A DNA stretch of 64,000 nucleotides from CBDFLD01 sp965249005 (GTDB lineage Bacteria; Acidobacteriota; UBA6911), in assembly GCA_965249005.1 (NCBI GenBank), contig CBDFLD010000021.1, positions 434,001 through 498,000 on the forward strand. Reading direction: 5' to 3'. A model generated the notes under the pieces. The model was not told the DNA's origin, made no database searches, and saw only the letters and a list, made by a program, of their open reading frames with translations. Shown piece after piece: positions 1-8,886 of this stretch. The position numbers and the translations under genes were made by a program. Numbering within the stretch: position 1 is the first letter of the stretch; each line of letters begins with the position of its first letter.

Positions 1-355
1 GACTGAGATTCGTGGCGGTTGAGCCAAGGTAGAGCGATTCGAGTTGCTCCTTGTAGGATGAGAAACAGCGCGCCTTGGCGTACGCGTGGGTAATGTTCTG
101 CCAGTGGTTGCGGCGCCAATCATTGCCGACGGTAGACGTGTCGTGGATGGCTTGATCGTACTTGCTCTTGACCAAGACCGGAATCGTCAGCCACCGGAGG
201 CCGTCTTTGGTTTTTATCTTGTTTCTGTTTCGCCAGTCACGTTTCGTGTACTGAGCATTGTCTAGAAAGATGAACTCGTCCACCGAGTTGATGAGGTCGA
301 AGTAACCCTTCCAGGGAATATAGTTGGACTGTACGATCGCTACTGTTTTTGACAC
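1..355 (-). CDS. WbqC-like family protein, N-terminal part (cut by window edge)
   Basis: The minus strand is open from a GTG at 353-355 to the window edge, giving about 118 codons. The product begins VSKTVAIVQSNYIPWKGYFD and continues with INSVDEFIFLDNAQYTKRDW and LTIPVLVKSKYDQ. This is the hallmark N-terminus of the WbqC family, found in O-antigen and other surface-glycan loci and thought to act in sugar or acyl-group modification; its exact reaction is not settled. The start is placed just before the conserved AIVQSNYIPW strand, with a weak purine-rich stretch upstream. The C-terminus lies outside the window. The downstream-reading neighbours (PhyH-type dioxygenase, propeller protein, glycosyltransferase) lie on the same strand and support a glycan-modification role. 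The family call is firm; the function is inferred. Confidence 0.8.
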   Translation of the reverse strand, partial: MSKTVAIVQSNYIPWKGYFDLINSVDEFIFLDNAQYTKRDWRNRNKIKTKDGLRWLTIPVLVKSKYDQAIHDTSTVGNDWRRNHWQNITHAYAKARCFSSYKEQLESLYLGSTATNLS

Positions 356-509
356 GGGACACCCTGAAATGAAAAACGGTTAAAGGTAGGGAAAGACACA
401 GAATCCAGGCCCGACCGCGCGGGTAACACGAGTGGGCATTGCGATCCACACAGGTTCAGCTCCCTGCGAGGAGCGACGGAATCGAGGTGATTCAGGTCAA
501 TGTTGTGCA

Positions 510-1334
510 TCAGGCGCGAAGCGCCGCGCCTTCCGGCGATGTGACGGATTCACGATAGCCGTTCTCGTTGAGATTTGCTTTGTAGAGCCGTTCTTCTGCG
601 GGCACATAGAACTGCTCTTCATTTACTGGAACCTGCGAATAGTGGCCCAGGAACCGCTTTGTCCTGTCGCTCAGCCCCTCGGATATGTGAGGGGTCGAGA
701 GGCGCGGATAGTCAAAGCGCTGTTTCATCCACGGATGACACGCCTGCAGACCAACGGCATAGCGCGTCACACCGGATTTGTTGATGGCTCCGGCATGATA
801 GCACCTGGTGCTGAAAAACACGGCGTCGCCGGCCTTGCGCGGCGTGCGGACAGCATTGCGGTAAAACTCCTCGTCGGTCGGTCGTTGTGGCGACCTGTGC
901 GACCCCGGCAAGTAGTATGTCGCACCGTTTTCGAGGGTAAAGTCATCCAGTGCCAGCGTCAGTTGCAGCCGCGGATGGAAGTCCGGTGTGTAAAAATTCG
1001 TGTCAACGTGAATGGAGCAAGCCAGTGTTTGCTGGTTGGGCGGCATTATGGCCGAGTTGTAGCAATACAGTGTGCACTGCTCAGTCAAAAAGTGAGAGAA
1101 GATCGCGTGCATGATGTCGTTGTCGAGCAAATGATGAAACATTGGGCCGCGCGTCACGAGTTCGACGACCAGCTCCCGCAACTTGCTTGGCCGGCCACCG
1201 AACTTTTGCCAGTCCTCCTCGAGAGCTAACTTCAGCGCTTGTTTCATTTCTATCACCTCGTCGGGAGTGACGAGGTTGGGGACGATCGTGAAGCCCCGTT
1301 CGTCGATTTCGTCGAAATGCTGTTGAAGATTCAT
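510..1334 (-). CDS. Phytanoyl-CoA dioxygenase (PhyH) family protein
   Basis: This 274-residue protein is a member of the Fe(II)/2-oxoglutarate-dependent PhyH superfamily. The iron-binding facial triad is visible as H109-x-D111 (SIHVDTNFY) and H180 (TRCYHAGAINKSG). R191, in GVTRYA, is the likely 2-oxoglutarate carboxylate ligand. The motif LENGATYYLPGSHR is typical of the family. Such enzymes hydroxylate small substrates; in polysaccharide or secondary-metabolite loci they often modify sugars or lipid moieties. It lies between the WbqC-like gene and the propeller protein, all on the minus strand, so a tailoring step in glycan biosynthesis is the simplest reading. The substrate cannot be told from sequence. 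The length is normal and the active site intact. Confidence 0.85.
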   Translation of the reverse strand: MNLQQHFDEIDERGFTIVPNLVTPDEVIEMKQALKLALEEDWQKFGGRPSKLRELVVELVTRGPMFHHLLDNDIMHAIFSHFLTEQCTLYCYNSAIMPPNQQTLACSIHVDTNFYTPDFHPRLQLTLALDDFTLENGATYYLPGSHRSPQRPTDEEFYRNAVRTPRKAGDAVFFSTRCYHAGAINKSGVTRYAVGLQACHPWMKQRFDYPRLSTPHISEGLSDRTKRFLGHYSQVPVNEEQFYVPAEERLYKANLNENGYRESVTSPEGAALRA

Positions 1335-1422
1335 TCTGGTTACCTATCCCTTGTTGGGTAAGTTGGTGAAGGAGCGCTTCGATTCTCGAGCCAGGGAATC
1401 AAAGGCAGGACCGGCAAGACGC

Positions 1423-2397
1423 TTAGCCTCTCCAAACCGCGAGACCAAACCCACTGCGTCCATAGCCGTTGCCGTTGTAGAGCATGTAACGCTCGCCGTC
1501 GTGGTCGAATACGAAAGGATACTCGATCATTTCCGAGTCCCATCCGGATTCGGAGACATCGATGCCGACCTGCTCGTCTTTGCGATCCCAGGCAACACCG
1601 TCGTTGGACTCCGCATATCCAATGCGATACGTCGGGCCATGTTCGGATCCACGGTAGGAGTACCACATTCTGTAGCAATCGTCGTCGCGGACGACGGAAG
1701 GGCTGGAGATTGCGTACTCCTCTCGGGATCTGAAGTCGATGCTGACGATACCATCCCGTTTCCAGTTGATACCGTCTTTGGATTCAGCGTACTTGAGGTT
1801 GTAGAAGTGCTTTTGCTTGCCTGCTTCCATTATCCATTTGTAGCAGGATAGATAATACATCCGCCACACGCCGTTATCGTAGATTACGCATGGGTTTGCA
1901 GAAAAGCTCGGATCGTGCCGGCTACGATCCAGAACGGGTACCGGGGAGTGGCGAGAAAAGGTTTTGCCGTCATCGTTGCTTATGGCAAGGCCGACATTAT
2001 TACGAAAGGGAACGGTAACTCCAAGGTTCCAACCTGTGTAGTACATGTACTTTTGGGAATTGACGGTGGTGACCCAGGAGATCAGAACCCCTGAATCGTC
2101 GAATGTTCCCAGCTCGCCGAGATCGACGACCGGTGTATCGGAGACGCGTTGGATCGTGCAGGGGTTCTTGATATCGATGTCCACGAAGGCGACGCGGGCG
2201 CGATTCTGGTTGTCTCGAGCGCCGATGTAGACGCGATAGAGATCGCCATCGATATGATCCGCTGTCGGGACGGCGGCGTGTGATTGCATCCAGTCGCTGT
2301 GGGCTGAAGGAGAAAAAATATTGCCCAGCTTTTCCCACCGATGGGTTTTGGTTCTGGACTCGCTTGTTCGAGTTGGTTGAGTCAGTACGTGTGGCAT
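1423..2397 (-). CDS. Five-bladed beta-propeller glycosidase-like protein (GH43/32/68-related)
   Basis: This 324-residue protein has repeated propeller-blade motifs of glycosidase-related proteins: YAESKDGINWKRDGI, YAESNDGVAWDRKDEQVG and LAISNDDGKTFSRH, plus WRMYYLSCYKW and YRMWYSYRG. These repeats are typical of the GH43/GH32/GH68/GH62 superfamily and of uncharacterised relatives in glycan biosynthesis loci. I chose the ATG at 2395-2397 because AAGGAGAA lies 7-8 bases upstream; the frame stays open further upstream, but that extension is not conserved-looking. There is no signal peptide, so it is probably cytoplasmic, which argues for a biosynthetic or sensing role over polymer degradation. 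Catalytic acids cannot be assigned with certainty. Confidence 0.7.
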   Translation of the reverse strand: MPHVLTQPTRTSESRTKTHRWEKLGNIFSPSAHSDWMQSHAAVPTADHIDGDLYRVYIGARDNQNRARVAFVDIDIKNPCTIQRVSDTPVVDLGELGTFDDSGVLISWVTTVNSQKYMYYTGWNLGVTVPFRNNVGLAISNDDGKTFSRHSPVPVLDRSRHDPSFSANPCVIYDNGVWRMYYLSCYKWIMEAGKQKHFYNLKYAESKDGINWKRDGIVSIDFRSREEYAISSPSVVRDDDCYRMWYSYRGSEHGPTYRIGYAESNDGVAWDRKDEQVGIDVSESGWDSEMIEYPFVFDHDGERYMLYNGNGYGRSGFGLAVWRG

Positions 2398-2431
2398 ACC
2401 GATGTTCTCCTTTTGGGTAAGTTTGTTGAAT

Positions 2432-3457
2432 CTAGGCGCGACGTGCGTGTGACACAGTTCGGTCCAAGTCATCAAGGGCGAGGGTCGTTTTCGAATGTGC
2501 GAGCCCTGTGGATGATTTCAGTGAGAGAGTCGCGTTACGAAGGGATTCATGAGTCTCATTGATTACGGTGTAAGGGCGGGTTTTTACTTCCAGGAAGATT
2601 CGCGAGAGGTAAATCCCGATCACACCGATGCAAAAGATGGTCAGGCCGCCAAGCAGCCATACGGATACGATCAAGGATGCCCAGCCGGCCTGATAGTCCT
2701 GCAGGAGAAGCTTCTTCACGACCAAGTAGAGCGCAACCGAAGTCGACAGCAAGACAATAACGCTACCGAGATAGAATATGAAGGTGAGTGGAGTGCGGCT
2801 GAAGGACGTGACCGAGTCCACGGCCTGCGTAATTTTTTTTCGCAGCGTATACGTAGTCTGTTGGTTGGAATGTTTCTTGACGTGCAGCGTAGCCTGCTTG
2901 AACCCCGTGATCGCCCATAGTCCCGGGAGGTATATGCATCGGTCCTTGTGTTCGACCAGGGCGGATACGTATTTCCGAGTCATGAGACGAATCGTGATCT
3001 GGTTCGGAGTCACTTGCTCGTCGGTCAGCGCATTGAGGACCTTCCAGAATAGCCCACCGCTAAAGCGTTCGAACCAACCTCCTTTGCGCTTGTTCTGGAC
3101 TCCGAAAACGACCTCGGCGCCGGATTCGTGCAGCTTGTCCTGGAATTGGATCAGAAGCTCAGGGTCTTCCTCCAGATCGCAATCAATCAGAAACACCAGA
3201 TCTCCACGCGCACTTGCCAGACCGGTCATGATGGCTTTCGAATGGCCGAAGTTTCGGGACAGGTCGACGACCCGGACGTGTTCATCCTGTCTCAGTGCCG
3301 ATAGCGCCAAGTCGAGAGAATTGTCCGGCGATCCATCGTTTACAAAAATCAGCTCGTAATCCGGAGTGATCGATTGCGCGGCCATGGTCATACGGCGGTG
3401 AAACTCCGGTACGAAGGACGCTGAACGGTACATTGTCGTGACGATGGAAAGGCGCAT
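2432..3457 (-). CDS. Membrane-anchored family 2 glycosyltransferase (GtrB/ArnC/DPM1-like)
   Basis: This 341-residue GT2 enzyme starts at MRLSIVTTMYRSASFVPEF. The nucleotide-sugar motifs LIFVNDGSPDNS and FLIDCDLEEDPELL match the polyprenyl-phosphate glycosyltransferase group (GtrB, ArnC, YfdH). Two long hydrophobic segments near the C-terminus (FIFYLGSVIVLLSTSVALYL and the segment ending TIFCIGVIGIYLSRIF) match the C-terminal membrane hairpin of that group. It probably moves a sugar from a UDP or GDP donor to undecaprenyl phosphate at the inner face of the membrane. The frame is open for 105 codons upstream, but that stretch is basic, low-complexity and antisense to the CocE-like gene, so I place the start at 3457, with AGGAA about 8 bases upstream. 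Confidence 0.85.
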   Translation of the reverse strand: MRLSIVTTMYRSASFVPEFHRRMTMAAQSITPDYELIFVNDGSPDNSLDLALSALRQDEHVRVVDLSRNFGHSKAIMTGLASARGDLVFLIDCDLEEDPELLIQFQDKLHESGAEVVFGVQNKRKGGWFERFSGGLFWKVLNALTDEQVTPNQITIRLMTRKYVSALVEHKDRCIYLPGLWAITGFKQATLHVKKHSNQQTTYTLRKKITQAVDSVTSFSRTPLTFIFYLGSVIVLLSTSVALYLVVKKLLLQDYQAGWASLIVSVWLLGGLTIFCIGVIGIYLSRIFLEVKTRPYTVINETHESLRNATLSLKSSTGLAHSKTTLALDDLDRTVSHARRA

Positions 3458-3587
3458 GGGGGTATTCCTGTTAAAGAGCTGCCGAGTGTTCTTTCTGATG
3501 TTTGCGATCAGATCGATTGCTTGGCGCTGTGGGTGTTTCTGGGATGCCTGTCCGAGTAGTGAGCTGTGGGCGGAACAGGTACATTGC

Positions 3588-5354
3588 CTATCTGGGAATA
3601 ATTGGGAGCACGACGTGCGAAGGGTATCGGAGATCGTGGTGCACGGTTTGCCGGGCAACTCTCGTCTCCGCGTCCGATCCCTGATCATTCCCGGTGTTAG
3701 GATTTCGGTCGACCAAGGGCCAACTGCTACTGGTAATGTGAATCCGGATGCGATGACCCTTGAGGAAAACATTGCTCGTGGGTAACAGGTTCAGCGTGTA
3801 CTCATAGACCGTTCCCGGTTCGACAAGCGTGGGTTGTTTGTAAATGGATTCGCGAAAGCGTGCACGCAATACCCCTTCGGTAAGATTGTACGATCTGCCG
3901 TCCGGGTAGACATCCAACAGTCTTGCGATCCAGTCCGTATCTCTTCCGTCCGTCGCAGCGAAGAGCCGGAGCTCGATGGGCCCCGTGATCTCCGTGTCTC
4001 TCTCGAGAGGCGTAGTGGAAAAGATCAGGACATCATCCCTGTCCTCCAGCGGACGTTGATCGTAGGAGCCTGACCGAAGATTGACACCTGGTATGGTGTC
4101 CAGATGCCAGGGCCTTCCATCCGCGGAGTGGTTTCCACCAATCGACGGAACCGGGCTGTTCGGGTCGTAAGTATACTGAGAGGGTGTTTCGTCTCCGGGC
4201 GGCTGCGTGGTCAATGTACCTGTGCGCCCGCCGTTTGGACCATGAAGGTAATACTTCATAAAGCGGGTTCGTTTCAGTGGCCACTCGTTCTCTCCGCGCC
4301 ACCTATTCTCTCCCATGACAAAGATACGAACAGGAGACTCGTCCCCGATGCCATCGTCCTTTCCCTTCAGGACGTAGTCTAACCAACGGACGGCCTCCGA
4401 GATCTGGTCGGCTGCCCCCAGATCTATGCCGGGTCTATCTCCGACTGTGTTGCCTCCATGGTTGGACGCTCCGACGTTGATTCGGAGCTCCGGCGTTGCC
4501 CCGACGGATCGAAGTGCCTGATAGCTCGTGAACGCTGCCCCTGCGTAGTAGTCGTACCATCCGCCTTGGTTGAAGACAGGAATGCGAATATCTTTGAAGT
4601 CGTCCCCGCGAATGCTGATGGCCTTCCAGTATTCGTCAAAGGTGGAGTGAGTGATATAGTCGTTCCACAGTTGATTTGGTTCTCCGCCTATCTCACGATC
4701 CATGTCGATCAAAGGCAAATAGCGAAAAGCCTTCTCCCATCCGTAGCGATCACCAGCTTCTTTGCTCACGATCCCTCGGCTCGGCGCGGTCATTGCCAAA
4801 TTGAGGGCGCCGTTGTTTCGATAGCACAGCTGAAAAATGTCCGGGTTCATGTTTTGGGGTACGATAGCCGTCAGGTGGGGAGGAGCAAGTTTCGCAGTGA
4901 GCCACTGGGTCATTGCAGAGTACGAACGACCGTACATGGCGACCTGTCCGTTGCACCAATCTTGGCTTGCAATCCATTCCACGGTGTCGAACCCATCTTC
5001 TCCATCCCGGAAGAAGCGCGTGGCGTTTGTCCTTGCGCCCTGACTGACCCAGACGTAGCCGTTATCCACGAACCCGGGATCCGAGCGTAGCCCGTAGCCT
5101 TTCATGAATACCGCCGGCCACTTTCCTTTGATGGCTGGTTTCGTGATGCGTGTGGCAAGAACTTCTCCATCTCTCATCACGACGGGTACGTCATCGCTCG
5201 GGCTGGAGCATCCACTAGCGGTCATCAGCAGAATTCCTAGGGTTGTGATCATCGTGAGGCATGTGTTCCGCCTGCCTGCCAAAAGTTGCATCGTATTGGT
5301 GTTGGGAATCAAGGATCGAGGAATCGTGTTCAGGGTAGGCTTCGCCCCCGCCAC
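3588..5354 (-). CDS. CocE/NonD-family lipoprotein hydrolase (X-Pro dipeptidyl-peptidase S15-like)
   Basis: A 588-residue alpha/beta hydrolase of the CocE/NonD (S15) group. A hydrophobic N-terminal stretch ends in a lipobox, LLMTASGC (Cys49), so it is probably an exported lipoprotein. The N-terminal hydrolase core shows VWVSQGARTN, GFDTVEWIASQDWCNGQVAM and the nucleophile elbow YGRSYSAM (Ser144). The C-terminal part has the jelly-roll features TEITGPIELRLFAATDGRDTD and GHRIRIHITSSSWP seen in CocE and S15 enzymes. Substrates are esters, amides or Pro-containing peptides. A GTG start at 5352-5354 has AGGA 8 bases upstream; an ATG at 5289-5291 is an alternative. A candidate promoter lies about 130 bases upstream. 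Confidence 0.85.
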   Translation of the reverse strand: MAGAKPTLNTIPRSLIPNTNTMQLLAGRRNTCLTMITTLGILLMTASGCSSPSDDVPVVMRDGEVLATRITKPAIKGKWPAVFMKGYGLRSDPGFVDNGYVWVSQGARTNATRFFRDGEDGFDTVEWIASQDWCNGQVAMYGRSYSAMTQWLTAKLAPPHLTAIVPQNMNPDIFQLCYRNNGALNLAMTAPSRGIVSKEAGDRYGWEKAFRYLPLIDMDREIGGEPNQLWNDYITHSTFDEYWKAISIRGDDFKDIRIPVFNQGGWYDYYAGAAFTSYQALRSVGATPELRINVGASNHGGNTVGDRPGIDLGAADQISEAVRWLDYVLKGKDDGIGDESPVRIFVMGENRWRGENEWPLKRTRFMKYYLHGPNGGRTGTLTTQPPGDETPSQYTYDPNSPVPSIGGNHSADGRPWHLDTIPGVNLRSGSYDQRPLEDRDDVLIFSTTPLERDTEITGPIELRLFAATDGRDTDWIARLLDVYPDGRSYNLTEGVLRARFRESIYKQPTLVEPGTVYEYTLNLLPTSNVFLKGHRIRIHITSSSWPLVDRNPNTGNDQGSDAETRVARQTVHHDLRYPSHVVLPIIPR

Positions 5355-5848
5355 TTACAGTGTCCTGTAAGAAGAAACAGAGAGAGACCTGGGTGGGGAA
5401 AGCGCAAGGAGCGAGGATCGCTCGGCGAAGAAACGGACTTCTAGTGTGAGAACTAGTGATTTAGAAGATGTAGGAGTAATGAAATAGTACACTAGCAGGT
5501 GCGCGTATTGCAAGCAAAAAACGACAAATGCGCCGGTAACCGATCCCCGGCCCCGAGTCCGAGCCCAGGAGAGCACTGTGAACCGGCAACCACATTGTAG
5601 TCTATGGGTTGGCGGGTCCACCGGTGTCCCGATTTTTGGTCTGTCAATCTTGTTTCAAGCCCCGACTTACCCCCTCGACTTACCCCCTCGGTATATCTCT
5701 GATGCATCGGCCTAGGAGACCTGGTTCCCTTTACTACTAGGAAGAATGTGCCTTGGGGACGATGCGTGTCAGTAAAGGCTGAAACGAATCAACCCAAAAT
5801 CGTCATGCGGGCCAATCCGTGGCGTGGTCATGGCGAGGAGTGATGAGT
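5355..5848. other. Intergenic region with no gene found
   Basis: This 494-base stretch separates the CocE-like gene from the radical SAM gene, which diverge. I see no protein-like reading frame. It holds a promoter-like pair on the minus strand (5484-5513), a tandem duplication of a 13-base unit, CGACTTACCCCCT, at 5663-5688, and a small CTAGT/ACTAG inverted repeat near 5440-5455. Nothing else is supported. Confidence 0.5.
5484..5513 (-). promoter_or_regulatory. Candidate sigma70-type promoter for the CocE-like gene
   Basis: On the minus strand TTGCAA (5508-5513) is followed after 18 bases by TACTAT (5484-5489). The pair faces the CocE-like gene with a leader of roughly 125 bases. This is consensus matching only. 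Confidence 0.35.
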
Positions 5849-6851
5849 ATGGTATTCCAGAAAGATCAACTAATGAAAGTTTTAGGCGCTTCCGATCTCC
5901 GCGAAAGTGACGATCGGTTATTCTTCAATATCGGGGATAGAGACCAAGAGCTCCACAAGGATTTTCCACTTGTGGTCATTATTGAAACGAGCAGTTATTG
6001 CAATCTTTTGTGCTTGGGATGTCCCTTAGGAAATGAGGCGCCCACATACGTTTATGGAACCTGAACTGTTCAAGAAGGTCGTCGATGAGGTCGCGAGTTA
6101 TGATGTCAGGACGTGGCTGCATTTCATGGGCGAGCCGCTCATGCATCCACACATCTTTGAGCTGATTGACTACGCCTCGGGGAAGGAATTGCCGTACTTC
6201 GGCATGTCTTCAAATGGTGTATTACTCACCGAAGAGAATTCTGAGAGAATCCTGGACAGCGGGCTACACCGTTTCGAAATTTCGCTGGATAGCCTGAGCC
6301 CAGAACTATTGGGGAAGTTACGCCCCGGCCGCGATCCCACAAAGATCATCCAGAATGCTCATACATTCTTCGAGCGCAAATACAGGCGGCAGCAGAAGCG
6401 CCCGATCACATCCGTCGCCATTAGAGAGATGTCCGAAAATGCCGAAGAGCTGGAGAGATTCACCTCTCATTGGAACGGCATACTGAAAGAGCCTGACTTT
6501 GTGATGTCTATCCGCTACGACAGCTGGGGAGGGCACGAGGACCAGGAACATTCGACATGGAAGGTTCCTGCCGAACGATTGCCATGTTTGAAGTTGTGGA
6601 ACACATCGATTGTTCTGGCCGACGGCAGACTCGTCACTTGCAATGGAAAATACGACGCGCAGCTGGTGATGGGTGATACGCAGACTTCGAGTATTCGAGA
6701 GATCTGGGAAGGCGAAAAATACCGCGACGTGCGACAGAAGCACCTGGACGGACGGGCTCATGAAGTCCCGGTCTGCGGTGAGTGCGGAGATGGGTACCAG
6801 GAGGCCGGCCCCAAACAGTACAACAATCGGACCCCTTCGTCGGAGAATTAG
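5849..6851 (+). pseudogene. Radical SAM/SPASM-domain protein, frameshifted
   Basis: Two overlapping frames make one protein. The first (ATG at 5849, AGGAG 8 bases upstream) runs through FPLVVIIETSSYCNLLCLGCPLGNEA, which holds the radical SAM motif CxxxCxxC; it then hits a stop at 6062-6064. The second frame, one base over, continues from about 6040 with FMEPELFKKVVDEV, LHFMGEPLMHPHIF and RFEISLDSL. It ends in a SPASM-like region with PCLKLW, VTCNGKYD and VPVCGECGDGY, whose cysteines could bind an auxiliary Fe-S cluster. Removing one base (or adding two) near 6035-6050 restores about 333 codons. These enzymes modify peptides or sugars by radical chemistry. Whether the lesion is real or an assembly error is undecided. 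Confidence 0.8.
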
Positions 6852-7100
6852 CCAAATCTGTTGTGTGCTTTCACGAATCCGTGTGCATTTTCCCTCGTTC
6901 TTCGGAGCTCGGTCGAAACCGAGCAGTTTTCGTGCAGGGTCGGCCCCGGCGAAGTCATCGAGGACCAACTCCGTTGTCCTTGATGGCGGCGCGTGGTTGC
7001 GGGGTCCGGGATCGTAATCCTTCGATTTGCAATATTTCCAGTTCTATGTCATCAATGGGCGCAAGATCGAGGAAGCAAGTCTGTGCCCATGGTGGATTCG

Positions 7101-8078
7101 ATGACACGAAGCATTTGCCTGAGAGTCGTTCTCGTCTTGGGGGCAGCTGCGACTCTGAATGCCGCTGTGGATCTGGACCGAGATGGCCTGGATGACACAC
7201 TCGAGCAGGCGCTCATCGAGCGCTTTTTGCCGCGCTTCCTGGTGAGTGCCGGCGAGTGCGCAGGCCTTCCCGCCGAGTTTACGGAAGGCTCGATCAAGCC
7301 GCAGGTTCGGGCGAAAAACGCGACGATTTACGCTCGGGTATCCCCATCGTCGGTGCTCGGATCCGACGTCGCGGCGGTTGAGCTGCATTACTACCACCTG
7401 TGGGAGAGCGACTGCGGACCTATGGCGCATGCGCTCGACGTCGAGCATGTCTCCGCGCTCATCGAGGGGCCACACCCGCAATCCGACGCGGCCGCGTGGA
7501 CCGCTCGGTATTGGTACGCGGCCGCGCACGAGAACACCGTATGTGATACCAGCAACGCTGCGCGGGCGGCTGTCGTCGGCGCGGTCGCGGCTGGTCCGAC
7601 GGTCTGGATCTCTGCGGGCAAGCACGCATCCTATCTAGATTCAAAGCTGTGCGGCGAGCGAGGCTGTGGCGTCGATCACTGCCGCGAGATGGTTCCGCTG
7701 ACAGCTGCGAAACTCCATAATCTCGGGGAAGCAGGCGCCCCGCTCGGTGGTGCGGTGTGGATTGCTTCGCGGGAGTGGCCGTTTGAGCAAAAGCTTGGCC
7801 CCGACTTTACACCCGAGCTCGTCACTAGCCTCGACTCCAGCGAGGCAGTGGTGCTCGCGCGAGTCAACGGGGAATGGCGCCCAGCCCAGTTTGCGATTTC
7901 CGCCGGCAGCGACGTGGTCGGCGCCATGGGAACGGCTAAACACCATGGAGACGGCGGGGTTGTCGAGGCGAAGGAACGAACGGGAGGGGCAGTTGGCCAC
8001 GGAATGCGCGCGGTGGGCCGAGCGTTCGGCCGCGCCGCCCGCGCCGTCGGTCTGTCCAAAGGAAAAAAGGATCCATAG
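7101..8078 (+). CDS. Secreted protein of unknown function (Vps62/NPP1-like motifs)
   Basis: A protein of about 325 residues with a signal peptide (MTRSICLRVVLVLGAAATLNA). It is followed by an EF-hand-like DLDRDGLDD segment and LEQALIERFLPRFL. The middle contains ELHYYHLWESDCG, DVEHVSALIEG, YWYAAAHENTVC and VWISAGKHASYLD, with several Cys that could form disulfides. The pattern EHV ... GKHASY recalls Vps62-like and NPP1-like proteins, but I cannot establish homology by eye. The C-terminus is Gly/Ala/Arg-rich (HGMRAVGRAFGRAARAVGLSKGKK). ATGs at 7089 and 7101 are both possible; the second fits the signal peptide. It stops 16 bases before a REP-like repeat. Confidence 0.65.
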   Translation: MTRSICLRVVLVLGAAATLNAAVDLDRDGLDDTLEQALIERFLPRFLVSAGECAGLPAEFTEGSIKPQVRAKNATIYARVSPSSVLGSDVAAVELHYYHLWESDCGPMAHALDVEHVSALIEGPHPQSDAAAWTARYWYAAAHENTVCDTSNAARAAVVGAVAAGPTVWISAGKHASYLDSKLCGERGCGVDHCREMVPLTAAKLHNLGEAGAPLGGAVWIASREWPFEQKLGPDFTPELVTSLDSSEAVVLARVNGEWRPAQFAISAGSDVVGAMGTAKHHGDGGVVEAKERTGGAVGHGMRAVGRAFGRAARAVGLSKGKKDP

Positions 8079-8094
8079 CGCCAGCGCCATCGTT

Positions 8095-8184
8095 GGGGTC
8101 ACAGCTTGAAAAGTTACTTTCTGGGATCTTGCTTCCAGACCGCCCCCCCCAACCAAATTTTCAATTCTTAAGCTCTGACCCCCC
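8095..8184. repeat. REP-like inverted repeat, copy 1
   Basis: The left arm starts GGGGTCACAGCTTGAAAAG at 8095. The right arm, read on the minus strand from about 8182, is GGGGTCAGAGCTTAAG. The arms are similar but imperfect. The same unit occurs at 17755-17857 with perfect arms. The right arm lies inside the last codons of the DUF4197 gene and supplies its C-terminus and stop. No transposase for it is seen in the window. Confidence 0.75.
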
Positions 8185-8886
8185 GAACACTTCTCTCAGA
8201 AGGGATGTGACTCGAGCGGCCGGGTTTTTGCGAATCTTACGCTCCTCCTCGCCCAGAACGTGAAAGAGCCCCCCGAGAGCCTTGTCGACCACGTACTGAT
8301 CGAGGTCGAAGGCCTGGCTCTTCACGAACGGGATGGAATCGGCCCGTCCCATGAGCTCCTTGTACTGCTGGCTCACCCGCACCTCGCTCATCGACTTCTC
8401 CACCACGGGTCTAAACGCCTCGCCGAGCTCATCGCTCGTCTTTTCCTTGAAATACTCCGTAGCCGCCGTGTCCCCTCCGGTGAGGATCTTACGGGCGTCG
8501 CCGAAGGACATCGCCAGGATGGCATCGACAAATATTTTCTTGGCGAAGGGCGCAGCCTTTTCGGCCGCCCGGTTCATCCCGAGTACCAACTCGTCGACCA
8601 TGTCTCCCTGTCCCATGAACCGGAGCCCTTTCTCGATGGCTCTCAACTTCTGGGGCATCAGGATCTTGATCAGCTCGTTGCGAAAGTAGCCATCGACGCG
8701 CCCGGTGGACTTCACGGTATTGTCGGTGCCAACCTGTAGGGCCTCCTTCAGGCCTGCCACGACCTTGTCATTGCCTGGCTTGTCGCTTTTTCCTATCCCG
8801 ATCCGCTTGAAAATATTTTGAATCTGGGCGGGAGCTATGGGGGTCAGGAGGAACAGTAAAAGCGTGAGTGTTGCGTATCGTATCAT
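8161..8886 (-). CDS. DUF4197 family secreted protein
   Basis: A 241-residue protein with a signal peptide (MIRYATLTLLLFLLTPIAPAQ) and the DUF4197 pattern: VAGLKEALQVGTDNTVKSTG, ELIKILMPQKLRAIEKGLR and FAKKIFVDAILAMSFGDARKIL. It continues with TAATEYFKEKTSDELGEAFR and DQYVVDKALGGLFHVLGEEE. DUF4197 proteins are exported and all-helical, of unknown function. The start has GGAGAG upstream. The conserved domain appears to end at LLREVFG; the last residues, GSELKN, and the stop are encoded by the right arm of a REP-like repeat, so the natural C-terminus may have been replaced. It converges with the secreted protein at 7101-8078. Confidence 0.85.
   Translation of the reverse strand: MIRYATLTLLLFLLTPIAPAQIQNIFKRIGIGKSDKPGNDKVVAGLKEALQVGTDNTVKSTGRVDGYFRNELIKILMPQKLRAIEKGLRFMGQGDMVDELVLGMNRAAEKAAPFAKKIFVDAILAMSFGDARKILTGGDTAATEYFKEKTSDELGEAFRPVVEKSMSEVRVSQQYKELMGRADSIPFVKSQAFDLDQYVVDKALGGLFHVLGEEERKIRKNPAARVTSLLREVFGGSELKN

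Noticed and set aside
432..1229. 265-codon plus-strand frame
   Set aside because: It is antisense to the PhyH gene, whose active-site motifs are complete.
5663..5688. Tandem 13-base duplication
   Set aside because: Only two units and no further context; too short to be a functional array.
7044..7625. 193-codon minus-strand frame
   Set aside because: It is antisense to the exported protein gene, and is Arg-rich and without motifs.
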